A DNA stretch of 64,000 nucleotides from Microvelia longipes (taxonomy: Eukaryota; Arthropoda; Insecta; Hemiptera; Veliidae). The stretch covers positions 50,703,998-50,767,997 of the forward strand of contig JACMZG010001908.1 in NCBI GenBank assembly GCA_018340805.1, read 5' to 3'. The notes beneath the pieces are model-generated. The model searched no databases. It saw only the letters and a program-made list of their open reading frames with translations, and was not told where the DNA came from. Positions within the stretch are counted from its first letter, which is position 1. Each line of letters opens with the position of its first letter. The translations under genes were made by a program, and so were the position numbers. Shown in pieces: positions 23,000-33,684 of the stretch.

Positions 23000-23840
23000 G
23001 CGGGAAAGTTCTGAGTTTCCACGAACCCAATTTATCAATACAAAATTTTCCCTCCTCTAAAACATAAGACATTCGACGCAGGTACAACTATTTAAATATT
23101 TCTATAGATCAAGCTAATAAACAAAAATAATAAAATAAACAATTGAAATGACGTTAACAAACTAAAACTCGACAATAGAGTTAAAAGAGGAAACAAAAAC
23201 CTTGGAACGGAAAACGAAAAGAAAAATTGCAACGACATAAATAACTGACAACCACTTAGGAAAACACAACACAAATTTCAAAGAGGGTTCTTTCATACAA
23301 TTCAATATTTATACTGACCATCCTCAAGATATTGTAGAAAGTATTTTTGATACATCAGTCTTTGAATCCCACATTATTTATAGTTTATTTGATTTAATCA
23401 CTATTATTTATTACATCTTAACAAATTTATCTTAATCTCTTCGAAATAATATAATTTATTACGTTAGAAAAAAATCTGTAAGGTATAAGGGATATTTTTC
23501 AAATAATGAAGTTTATAAATGCGTCCATACAAAATGTTACGTCAACAAAGTGGTCCAACTAACAATAGATTAACATTATTAATAAAGTATGTATGTTTCT
23601 TTGTTGGATGCTAATTAAAATTTACACGATTTTGGGTCTGGTGTACTGGTGTTGTTTTAAAACAGGTGTACTGTTACATTCTTTGTAAAATATACATAAT
23701 TTGTTATAAGATAAAAGTATTGAGAGTTCAAATTAACTACGATTTAAAATAGGCTAAGGTTAGAAAATGAAATCCAAAAGAGAGGTCTTGAAGGTAAAAT
23801 ACAACATAAATATAAAAAATCTGGCACAGGGTACCTCGAA
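23000..23840. other. AT-rich DNA, nothing recognised
   Basis: Minus-strand frames here are Phe/Leu/Ser-rich, as expected from AT-rich DNA. GGTGTACTGGTGTTGTTTTA near 23640 is a short internal repeat only. Confidence 0.5.
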
Positions 23841-23970
<130 letters not shown>

Positions 23971-24261
23971 CTTATTCTTGAAAAGGGGAGGAGACCTTTC
24001 TTTTTAAAAATCAACCTCCCCCTATTCCTTTCTCTATGATCCTAATCTCATATGATCATTTTTTCTTTGAAAATTCGTTTAAACCAACAAATCATAACAT
24101 AACAGGTTTCCGAACACCGGAGTAGTTTTCGAATGTAACTTATTCCTCTTGATTCGCTACAGAGTCTTGTAGTCTATCTCTCATACATTGAGAGATGTAT
24201 GAGATAAGCTCTGCTTCCTTTTTAAATCATACGTTAAGAACATAGACTATAGATACTTAAA

Positions 24262-24390
24262 CAGTAAGACTGTCGACTCAATGGTAAGAAAATTTGGATT
24301 CCGGTCGACACTAGCGCGGCGGGGGACCTACCTTTCAATTAAGTGGGCGTGTCTTGATTTCCCGCTTTTTGCCCACAGTCAGTTTAAAAT
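24262..24390 (+). other. GC-rich patch with tRNA-like A-box
   Basis: GTCGACTCAATGGTAAG resembles a D-arm/A-box and is followed by GGATTCCGGTCGACAC and TAGCGCGGCGGGGGACC. The B-box is poor. On the reverse strand a short frame ends at a possible GTAGGT donor. A decayed SINE head is the likeliest reading. Confidence 0.25.
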
Positions 24391-25577
24391 TTATTTTTTA
24401 TACTTTGTATAGTTATACTTCTAACTAACCCTACCACTTTAATCTTACACAGAACGCTTCTGATTATTTTTAAGTTTTTCATTCAAGTAATTTAATAATT
24501 TAATTGATTCAATCAGGTAATAATGAAATAGTGGCTAAAGTTTACACCTGATAGAAGATAGATTTTGGCTTTTAATGCAGCCTTTATTTTACTTACATCT
24601 ACAAGATGCGCATATGTGATTAAATGTAATTACCTGATAAAATCATCTAAATGAATAAATTAATTACATGAAATTTACACTTATCTGCCACCAGTAGCGT
24701 TCTCTGGAAGTTTTAAAAAGGTTTCAATTTACTTTTAGTTTCTGAATTTTGAAATACAGAACATGCAACGGCGAACCGTTTTTGTTAAAAATAAATACAG
24801 AAAACAATAATTTTATAATAATAATAAATGTAGCTGTCATAACCAAGAATGCCATGGTATTAATAAATTTAAATATAAAAATATAATCAGTCATTTTTGG
24901 AAAGCTATTGGATTTAGTTCATGAGTTGTCCGCACCGGTCCGCCGCAGCGCTATTTTTAGTAGCTTGCGATAATCGAATCCAAACTTTTCCTCATTTAAG
25001 TTAACCCCCCCTGGTTAAGAAGTAGGAAAAATAAATACATTTTAGTCTCTGACAAAACCAATTCTACACGCATCCAATTAATTATCAATTGAAAATAAAA
25101 TAATTATTTCACCGAGCGAAACGTTTTCTTTTTATTGTAAATTAATTTAAGAATTTTGAATACATTAAATAAATATTGTGTCTGCACAACAAAATATATA
25201 CTTAATCGAGACTATTTGAGACTGTTTTCCAAAGCTTTTTATTATTGGCTGACAGTTAAACGGAAAGTCACCTGGCTCATGTTTTATGCAGGTTTCTTTT
25301 CTCTACTCCTGACCCTTGGCCTGAACAGGAAAATTTGAATATTTCTCAGTGTTTTCTTCTTCTTTTTTTTATTTTAAATATTTATAAACTTGTCAGATTG
25401 TTTGGAAAATCATTATGTAAAGTAAAAATTTTGTAATTCGTTTCTTTTTTTACTCTTTATTTCTTTTTGAAACTTTCCGGTCCCTTGTAGACATTGGAAT
25501 ATTATAATTCATTTTTAAAAACACGCTTTTATTAAAGACTATGCTCCGTCAATAGTTTATTTATTCAACTACATGTA
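24391..25577. other. AT-rich DNA, nothing firm
   Basis: A CpG-rich patch (CCGCACCGGTCCGCCGCAGC, 24930-24949) stands alone. The 60-codon frame at 25156-25338 has no supporting feature. Confidence 0.5.
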
Positions 25578-26365
25578 TACTTTTTCTCATTTATACCGTA
25601 GGTATATAGGAAAAGTATTGCGATTGCATAAAAAACCGAAACCGGAATGTCACCGGAATTATCAGTTTCAGGTGTTTTAAGACCTCCTGAGTGGTTTTTG
25701 CAAAGTTGTCTATCTGTATGTGTGTGTGTGTTATTATCGTAGCTCCCAGTGTATTTATGCTAGAGAGTTGAAACTTTGTACAAAAGTTTGTCTACAGGTA
25801 TGTTATTAGGAAATAATTGTTTTATGACCTCATAAACTTGCAATAAGGACAGCAAAAATTTCGAAATATCATAAGCCACGGAAAAATGATGCGATCCGAT
25901 TGAAATTAGGCACGTATGTAGCCCATATAAGACTAACATATGTGCCGAGTTTTATCTCATTATCAGCATTAGGTAAATTTGTATACAATGACTTGTGTAC
26001 GTTTTTTTAAAAAATAGTAAAAAATCGGAAAATAATTTAATTGAGTTGAAATTTAGAACAAGTGTAGACCATTACGTAATAAATAAGTACCCTAAGTTTC
26101 GTTTCAATATGACAAGTATATCTATATGATTTTTGTTGTATCATAAAAGTTAAGTAGCATTGAGCGTGGTCATTGCCGGGATAGGTGACTACTGGAAATA
26201 AAACGAATTTATTTACTATGTGAGGACGAGCAAAGCGAGTGCAAAGAGGTGTTGCAGTAAACATTTGACAAACTGTATATTCTGAGGACGAGCGAAGCGA
26301 GTCCGAAGTAGGGAGGATGAGCGTAGCGACCCGATGTGACGAGTTAACCCATACCCGATTTTTAT
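25578..26365 (+). repeat. Family C dispersed repeat, near-complete copy
   Basis: This is the best single copy of the commonest repeat. From the left it has ACTTTTTCTCAT, the ACCGTAGGTATATAGG block, a GT-rich microsatellite seed, a segment around AAGTTTCATCTCATTATCAG, a 5S rRNA-like block at 26149-26201, and a terminal GAGGACGAGCGAAGCGAG module. It ends near GATGTGACGAG. Other copies share the same order and both ends tend to carry ACTTTTCCTCAT in inverted orientation. It has no coding capacity. The 5S-like block suggests a SINE3-type (5S-derived) retroposon or a hybrid; the inverted ends would instead suit a DNA element. The class is unresolved. Confidence 0.8.
26149..26201 (+). other. 5S rRNA-like internal promoter block in family C
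   Basis: The segment aligns by eye with the A-box to C-box part of eukaryotic 5S rRNA: an AAGTTAAGTAGC start (5S AAGCTAAGCAG), a GTGGTCATTGCC middle and GGATAGGTGACTACTGG (5S TGGATGGGTGACCGCCTGG). Better copies of the same block in family C read CTGGATGGGTGACCGCTGG (31910-31930) and GGTCAGTGCCTGGGTAGGGG (12976-12995). The first 50 bases and the last part of 5S are absent, so this is a derived module and not a 5S gene. Confidence 0.65.
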
Positions 26366-26443
26366 TTTATATGACTAATCAGGGTTGCCGAGTTTAGAAT
26401 AGAAAACTTTTTGTCTGTAAAAAGGTGTTTTGACTCAAACACT

Positions 26444-26761
26444 CATAGAGTTATATACAAGAAAGGGCATAGCCTATCTCAATACATCATGAGGCCTGAA
26501 ACATCTTTTAGGGGCTCTCAGGGGCTCTGTGTAGCCTCATTGAAACCCCCTTCAAGATTAAGTTAAAGTTATTATAAATAAATTATTTTCGTTTTCCCGC
26601 ACATTGATTGCATTTGATTTGTATTTATAACGTTCTCCTAAATAAGTTACTGTAATTTGTACTGATTATTTGATTATATTTATAAGCAAATGTGGTCAGG
26701 TTACTTTTTTAATGTTTCAGAATTTTACCTTTAAGCCCTCTCTAGTAATAATATCTCTAGG
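26444..26761 (-). mobile_element. Family B MITE, complete, older copy
   Basis: It runs from CATAGAGTTATATAC to AGTAATAATATCTCTAGG. The flanking octamers CAAACACT and CGAATACT agree at six of eight positions, with transition-type differences consistent with an aged 8-bp duplication. Confidence 0.7.
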
Positions 26762-27402
26762 CGAATACTGCACCGGGCGACGAAAACTACCAGGTATACC
26801 ATAATTGTCTCAAAATAAGATTATATTCAAATAAGTGGAAATTTCAAAATTATAAAGATAATTATGTTTATTACTTTCAAAAAATAATATTTTTTTATTG
26901 TACGAAATTAAACTAATATTATATTAAATTAGTTCATAATTATCATTTAACCATAACACCCTCATTGTTTTATTTCTTATTCTATCGTAGATTAAGAAAT
27001 AAAAAAAATAATACCTTCAAATCCTCAGAAAACCTCGTTGGGCGAGAAAATGAGGCAGTAACAATTACACAGGGAGGAATTTAATACTAAATATCCCATT
27101 ATTTTAAGTAAAAAAAAGATAAAAAGGCAATTCTCATCTTTAATTGTTTTGCGTCCAGGTGTATAGTTAAAAACAGACTAAACTTCATTCCTCTCTAAAT
27201 TGATCTTTAAAAATACAGCATTAAATAATAAAATTTAGAGAGTAAAACATATGCTCTTAAGACTGTACTGAGAACTGCAACAAAGAGAAAAAAACATCTC
27301 CGCACTAAACATTTTTATTCTCGATTATAATGGATGTTTATTACTTTTCCTCATTTTTTCCGTAATAAGAGAAACATTTTGTACAGTATTATTCGCTTCA
27401 GG

Positions 27403-27738
27403 CAAAGAGATATTATTACTAGAGAGGCACTATTGGTTGAATTTTGAAACATCGTAAAAGTAACCTGACCACCTTCGTTAAAAATGCAATCAAATAATCA
27501 GTACAAAATTACACTAACATATATAGAAGAACGTTAAAAATATAAATCAAAACACAAACTATCCATGAACTAATTCAATAGTAATTAATTCAAAACTAAT
27601 TGATTTATTATAACCTTGACTTACTCTTGAAGAAGAATTCAATGAGGTTATACAGAGCCTCTGAGAGCCCCAAAACGATGTTTCAGGCCTTTCAATGTGT
27701 TAAGATGGGCTATGCCCTCTGTGGTATATATCTCTATG
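27403..27738 (+). mobile_element. Family B hAT-like MITE, complete (336 bp)
   Basis: The ends are CAAAGAGATATTATTACTAG and GTGGTATATATCTCTATG, imperfect inverted repeats. It is flanked by GCTTCAGG (27395-27402) and GTTTCAGG (27739-27746), an 8-bp duplication of family C sequence with one mismatch. There is no coding capacity. The target-site length places it with hAT-type non-autonomous elements. Confidence 0.75.
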
Positions 27739-27830
27739 GTTTCAGGTGTTTTTATGACCTCCTGAGTGATTTTTACAAACTTGTCTGTTAGCGAGTGTTA
27801 TCATTGTAAAAATAAATATTTAGATCTAGT

Positions 27831-28141
27831 AAACTGAGTAGGCTTCCGTGGTTTTTATCATGATGATTTAGGTCTTCCGGTGGTGACCGCGTCAATGTAG
27901 ATGAAGATTCCGACGTTTCGCTTTCACTGTGGGAGGCATCTTCAAGGTTGTAGGACATCATGGATAGAAACACAATGCTCTACAAAACTTGTACAGCATT
28001 GTCCAGTTTTGTAGAGCATTGTGTAGCATTGACATCTATCAATGATGTCATACACCCCTGAAGATGCCTCCTACATTGGAAGGGAAACGTCGGATTCTTC
28101 ATCTACATTGACGCAGTCACCACCGGAAGACCTAAATTTTT
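27831..28141. mobile_element. Penelope/hammerhead-like inverted pair with 13-bp target duplication
   Basis: The insertion is bounded by perfect ATTTAGATCTAGT copies (27818-27830 and 28142-28154). It consists of two head-to-head copies of a module about 130 bp long. The right copy reads CCTGAAGATGCCTCC, then GGGAAACGTCGGATTC and ACCACCGGAAGACC; the left copy is its reverse. CTGAnGA, a stem and GAAAC is the order of a hammerhead ribozyme core, a motif known from Penelope-like retroelements. In both copies the stem between them is degraded. Confidence 0.5.
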
Positions 28142-28278
28142 ATTTAGATCTAGTTGTGCTATCCGAAAAATATATATTTTATGACGTCATTAACAGAAAA
28201 TAATGACAAAGCCAAAAATTCATAAAACTTATAACATAAAATAAAAGAATAACATTTTATTAATTCTCAATATGTGCC

Positions 28279-28386
28279 AGTTTAACACCTTATCTGATCA
28301 GGATGATCAGATCTTTAACACCTTATCTGATCAGGATAAATCAGATCTTTAACACCTTAACTGATCAGGCTGAATCAGATCTTAGA
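28279..28386 (+). repeat. 34-bp minisatellite, 3 copies
   Basis: The unit is TTTAACACCTTATCTGATCA plus GGATGAATCAGATC. It contains the palindrome CTGATCAG. Confidence 0.85.
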
Positions 28387-28439
28387 GATTTTTCAACATG
28401 TAAATACAACCTTACATATTCTAATATATACAACTCTAC

Positions 28440-28465
28440 ATTCTTTCTACAACTGTAGAAAGAAT
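28440..28465. other. Perfect 12-bp hairpin
   Basis: ATTCTTTCTACA and TGTAGAAAGAAT are separated by AC only. In DNA this would favour a cruciform tip; it lies 55 bp after the 34-bp minisatellite. Confidence 0.55.
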
Positions 28466-28722
28466 CAGTGATAACTGATTGCTTAATCAATTAATCAAGC
28501 CATATATGCTAGATAAATGAATAAGCAATATGCTTGTTTAATTTTTATCTCAAAGAATCGCTAAGTTTATTTTTTAATTATTTGTGAAAGAGAATTAAAA
28601 GAGGTGTAGTATTTAATATGAATTTGTTTCAAGATATGTTTATATTTTGTTTAGAAACCAAAATTAGTGTTTCAGACCTAAAAGGAGTGAAAGGTTTTTT
28701 TTTATTCTGTTTCAATATTAGG

Positions 28723-28812
28723 AAACGAAGTAATAAGTCTCTCCACAAAAATAATAGTTTATAGGCAAAGCACTTTTAACCTAATATAAGGCCATCATCA
28801 GGGCCATAAAAA
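28723..28812 (-). repeat. Repeat J with CTGATGATGGCC motif
   Basis: The minus strand has CCCTGATGATGGCCTTATA and, 60 bp on, GTGGAGAGACTTATTAC. A shorter version lies at 47322-47375. The CTGATGA word suggests the same class as 27831-28141, but no GAAAC follows. Confidence 0.35.
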
Positions 28813-29459
28813 CAAACATGAACATTAAATACATTAAACTATTTTCTTTCACGAGATGGTAAAAGCTCGTTGAGTCGAGTAAAACTCACACGACTTCTTT
28901 TTCAGTAATTGACATAAGCTTGTGCAAATACACTCGAGGATATCTGAAGAGTAAAACCATTGCCAGAAACACCTAGGGATTCACAAAAGGGGGTGAGCGT
29001 AATTGTCAAAAATGCCGAGGCATTTAAAAAGGGGCAAGTGTAGTAAGAGGGTGAAAATTTTCTACTTAAGTCTGATTTAGAATATTTTAAATTTAGAATC
29101 AAAGAAAACCCCAAGAATAAAGCGTGATGCGTATAAATAAATTTGGTTTACATTTTTTGACAATAGCATATGTTTTAATATACATCTCGGTGAAACAAAC
29201 TTTTAACATCGTTATTCTGACACAAAAGAAAATAATTACGTTTATAAAATAACATAGTTATACAAGAAACAGCTAGAATTAACATTTTTCTTCCTGTTGA
29301 AGAAAAATGATTCAAAAAGATTCTTGTTGATAAAAATATTATAACCATGATATTAGTTGTTGTTAATTTCAATCGATGCATATGCTAATTTAGACGATTC
29401 ATTTCTAGGCTGTGTTGGCTACCCAATGCAAGGAAGTAAAATTGAAAATCTGTACAAAA

Positions 29460-30345
29460 ACCAAATACCCATAATAAAGCTAAATACATATACATAAAAA
29501 ACCTGGTAAATAACCAAATACGTACATTAAAAATATATAATAAAAAAAGCCATGGTAAATAACTAAATACCCGCGATATAACTAAACACGCCAAAAAACC
29601 TTGTAAATAACTAAATTCACACGATAAAACTAAATAAAACACGAAAATCCAGGTAAATAACTAAATGTCTATGATAAAACTAAATAAAACACGAAAATCC
29701 AGGTAAATAACTAAATACCTATAATAAAACTAAATAAAACACGAAAATCCAGGTAAATAACTAAATACCTATGATAAAACTAAATAAAACACGAAAATCC
29801 AGGTAAATAACTAAATACCTATGATAAAACTAAATAAAACACGAAAATCCAGGTAAATAACTAAATGTCTATGAAATTAAATAAACACAAAATCCAGGTA
29901 AATAACTAAATACCTATAATAAAAAATAAAACACGAAAATCCAGTAAATAACTAATACCTAATAAAACAAATAAAACACGAAAATCCAGGTAAATAACTA
30001 AATGTCTATGATAAAACTAAATAAAACACGAAAATCCAGGTAAATAACTAAATGTCTATGATAAAACTAAATAAAACACGAAAATCCAGGTAAATAACTA
30101 AATGTGAAAACTAAATAAAACACGAAAATCCAGGTAAATAACTAAATGTCTATGATAAAATTAAATAAAACACGAAAATCCAGGTAAATAACTAAATACC
30201 TATGATAAAACTAAACACGACGAGAAAACCAGGTAAATAACTAAATACTATGATAAAACTAACACGAGAAAACCCTGTTAAAAAACAAAATAAAGATGAT
30301 AAAACTGAATACAACGTGAAAATCCTGGTAAATAACTAAAAAGCC
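29460..30345 (+). repeat. 50-bp minisatellite, about 17 copies
   Basis: The core is AACACGAAAATCCAGGTAAA then TAACTAAATACCTATGATAAAACTAAAT in two parts. Central copies (29620-30200) are nearly uniform; those at both edges are diverged. A minus-strand frame at 29385-29642 covers the worn left edge. Confidence 0.95.
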
Positions 30346-30539
30346 TTCATTCAACGGCACTATGAAAATTATAAGGCAGTGTAACGTCACGAGGTCAATC
30401 AGTAAATATTATAAAGTAAAAATATGATAAGATAATGAAGTTGACCCAAAACCAATTTACAAACACCTGTTACAATTGAAAATATAAATGTTATACACAT
30501 TTAACATGCGCGTCGAGGTGATTTTTCTCTCAGTGAGAG

Positions 30540-30730
30540 AACACCCTTGACTAACCAACACCCTTGACAAACCTACACCTTTGACAAACCTACACCCTGG
30601 ACTAACCTACACCCTTCACTATCCTACACTCTTGACTAACCTACACCCTTGAAAAACCAACTCCCTTGACTAACCAACACCCTTGACTAAGCAACACCCA
30701 TGACAAACCACAAAACCCTTGACAAACTAA
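30540..30730 (+). repeat. 17-bp minisatellite, about 11 copies
   Basis: The unit ACACCCTTGACTAACCT varies at the AC/CAAA and ending positions. It lies about 200 bp from the 50-bp array with unrelated sequence between. Confidence 0.9.
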
Positions 30731-30856
30731 CATTTATTATTAGTTCTAACTTTCAGTATTAGAACGTAAGAGAAAATGTGAAAAATTATGTAAAAATCCA
30801 TGAATTTGATAGTTAAATAATGTAAAATAGAGAAACATAAATTTAGAAAATTGAAT

Positions 30857-31060
30857 AGTGGGCGTCGTAGGAAGGATGTGAAAATCCCTTCCATTTAGAA
30901 ATGTAAATTGAATCTATTTGAAATACTTTTTTTCTGCAAATTGACACTTTAATCTCCCCAGGGGCATAGAAAGGAGAGGGAGGGGGAGGGGGGAGTAAAT
31001 TGTTTTGCTTTGTGGAGTCACTAGCAAATCGATTTTTCCGTTCTAGACGGACCAATGAAA
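30857..31060. mobile_element. Possible DNA transposon end
   Basis: GTGGGCGTCGTAGGAAGG and a G-rich stretch (GGAGAGGGAGGGGGAGGGGG) resemble subterminal regions of animal DNA transposons. The minus-strand 70-codon frame, with its poly-proline run, is read through the G-rich stretch. Confidence 0.25.
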
Positions 31061-31404
31061 AGTCGTAAATCTTACATTTAACGTTTTGCGGTCATTTTTA
31101 AACCATAAAAAGGTTTTATTTTCTTTTTCAAGTTGAAAAATATTTGTCGCTGAAAATTAATGACGGAATATATTTTTAAACGGTTAAAAAAGCTAATTTT
31201 TAAATTTTATTTATAACTGAAGTTCTTAAAATGGTGAAAATTTATTTGGAAAATAAGGAAGGGAAATAAATTTAGGGAAATAAAAAAAATAATTAAATAA
31301 AATTAGAAAATATGTATCGATGTTATAACCTAGGTTTTAAAAAGAGAGACCATGGCAAATTATAATATATTTTTACTATGTCTATTTATACACCGTAGGT
31401 TATA

Positions 31405-31632
31405 AATAAATAAATGCCCGTTTTAGGGCCTTTCGGCCCATCAGGGTATTCACCCTGCGGGAACCACCTCAGGTGGGTAGCATCTACTACACTCTAAGAA
31501 TTAATTAAAGTTGGTGAAATCTTTTTAATACAAATACTATTCATAAAATCTTAGAGCATAGCCCGGGCTGCGAACCCCGGACCTCCGGTGCCGAAATCGA
31601 ACGCCTTTACGATCACGGCCACGGAGGCAGAG
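31405..31632 (-). mobile_element. tRNA-derived SINE with 13-bp target duplication
   Basis: On the minus strand the head has a degenerate A-box (TGGCCGTGATCGT) and a B-box-like GGGTTCGCAGCCC. The 3' end has the hairpin GGGCCGAAAGGCCC (31426-31439) and an (ATTT)n tail. Perfect ACCGTAGGTTATA copies at 31392-31404 and 31633-31645 bound it. The host is family C. Confidence 0.8.
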
Positions 31633-32060
31633 ACCGTAGGTTATACCGTAGGTATATTATAGGAAAAGTACTGTTTGAAAAACAAAATCCGGGATTACTC
31701 CAGAATTATCCGTTTAAGTTGTATTTAAGACCATCTGTATGTGTCTGTGTGTGTCAGTATGTTTGGTACAATAATACAACAATAGTACAATAATTTGGTA
31801 TACAAGGATGTGCCTTTGCATAATAAATAAGTATACTAAGTTTTGTATTAAAACGGCATGTATATATACGGCTTTCGTTGGAATTAAGAAACATCGAGCG
31901 ATGCCAGTATCTGGATGGGTGACCGCTGGAAATAAAAGTAGTAAGTAAGAACAAAGTTAGTCCGAAGACGTACTGTAGTACATTTGATGATGTTTATTTT
32001 ATGAGGACAAGCAAAGCGAGACCGAAGTAGTGAGGATAAAGCTAACAAATCCGATATGTT
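31633..32060 (+). repeat. Family C copy interrupted near its left end by a SINE
   Basis: After the SINE target duplication, family C continues ACCGTAGGTATATTATAGG, a GT-rich seed, the 5S-like block (31884-31933) and a degraded terminal GAGGACAAGCAAAGCGAG module. The large middle segment is deleted. Confidence 0.65.
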
Positions 32061-32171
32061 GGTCAGATACCCTGTACGTTATTTGTTTTTTTTTTTTAGT
32101 TTTACCTGCTATCATAAACAACTAAACCCTATCTTTAGCAGGAGAGTTCTAAAGCCCTCTTAACTTATAGT

Positions 32172-32632
32172 CTTAGAATAATACTAATAGAAGGAGCACA
32201 GGACCGTAAACACAAATGTAATTTTACTGATAAACGAAAGCCGGTTGACTGGTGGTCTTAAGTAGGGTACCACCTAACAACAAAACATTATTTAAATATG
32301 CGTCATAAATATCCATTAATAAAGAAAGATCGTAAAGAACAAATATAATAACTTAAAACACCTGCTGAGTATTTAATAAAACCAGTCTATAGATGGCAAA
32401 AGAATAGTGGAATACAAGAATCTACATTTAGTTGACGAGGACTACCTTTAATATAATTTTAATTAAAAACGTTAAACTGCAATTTAAAATGCTTAAAATA
32501 TTGTAATGCATCGATATTTATATTAGTATTTTATGAATAATCAATCATTAATTAATAATAGTATTTCCAACTTTTTTATAAGAAATGTGTATTGTTAGAG
32601 TGGCAGCATACTTAAGACCACCTGTAAACCAT
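32172..32632 (+). mobile_element. Family A copy, right end replaced by family B
   Basis: The left terminus CTTAGAATAATACTAATAG and the interior are well matched to 20827-21367. The right inverted repeat stops within TAAGACCACC..GTAAAC, where family B begins. Confidence 0.7.
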
Positions 32633-32672
32633 AGAGATATTATTACTAGAGTGGCCCTTTAAGTTAAATTAG
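32633..32672 (+). mobile_element. Family B left tip
   Basis: AGAGATATTATTACTAGAG and GGCCCTTTAAGTTAAATTA are the first 40 bases of family B, attached to family A and then truncated. Confidence 0.6.
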
Positions 32673-33684
32673 GCCCCTAAGATTTTAGGTTTTTAGTACA
32701 AAAAGAATACTTCCCTCTGAAAGGTTGGCGGTAAGAAGTCAAAATGTTCACGAAAGAAGAAATCAATTATAATGCATATCAGTATTCATAAAAAGCACTC
32801 ATAATGAAATACTCACAGAAAAAATTCTCGAGACACTCTAAACTCGATCATCGAAAAATAAAAACATTAATTTCTGAAGTCGATAAAAACCCAAACTGAT
32901 TACAAAATACAAAGCGCTGAAAACTTTCCCTTCCTGGCTAAATGTTGCCTCCAAACAGATCCATGTTAGCTTGTAGGAAACCTTACTTTTTTCTTTTCTC
33001 AAGTTGGAATTCAACTTTTCACTAAGTGTTAAAAAACAAGTTGTAAGCAATAAAGTCCAAGCAACTAAGCTTTATTTAAGTGAGATTTAGGAAACGAGTT
33101 TCTTTCAAATTAAAATGGATTAATTTGTTAAGAAAGTTTTTAAGATCTAAATTGCTAAGGTTGAAGAATGGTTTTAAAGAACTTATGAAATAATATTTAA
33201 TTTCTATCCTTTTTATCTTATCCTATTTCTATCCATATCTTATTTCTATAATTTTAACTTATCTTATGTCTACCCTTATCTTATTCTTATCTACTACTGT
33301 AGGTATATAGGAAAATTATTGTGTAGGTAAATTAAAACCAAAACAAAGATATTGGTTCCCTCTAATGGCAATCCACTACCAAGGGACCACACATATGAAT
33401 AGTTAACTTAAAGTTATTTTTATAAGACTTTGTGGACATTTTTATTTTATATTATTATCGCAATCAGACATTTTTAAGATGCTCGGAGAGGTTTTTAGGA
33501 TGATATCTGTGTCAATGTACCATGCTAAATGCTATGTAACACTCGCTGTGTTTTTACAAGAAAATTAAAAGCCTTAGTGCAGATATCAGAATCAAAGTCA
33601 AGTTTTATAGCTCGGAAAATAATAAGAATTGTTGGACTTTAAATCATGGTAAATAATTTTCACAGATAACTAAATCAATAGTGA

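Larger units (their letters stand above)
27345..28240 (+). repeat. Family C copy split by two nested insertions
   Basis: The left end (CCTCATTTTTTCCGTAATAAG) runs to GCTTCAGG. A family B element occupies 27403-27738. Family C resumes with GTTTCAGGTGTTTTTATG and is broken again at 27831-28141 by a Penelope-like inverted pair. It then continues GTTGTGCTATCCG and TTATGACGTCATTAAC. Both insertions are bounded by target duplications taken from family C sequence. Confidence 0.75.

Noticed and set aside
26149..26201. A genuine 5S rRNA gene
   Set aside because: The first half and the 3' end of 5S are absent, and the block recurs only within family C.
32838..33050. 70-codon minus-strand frame
   Set aside because: No ends compatible with splicing and no recognisable motif; typical chance length for this composition.
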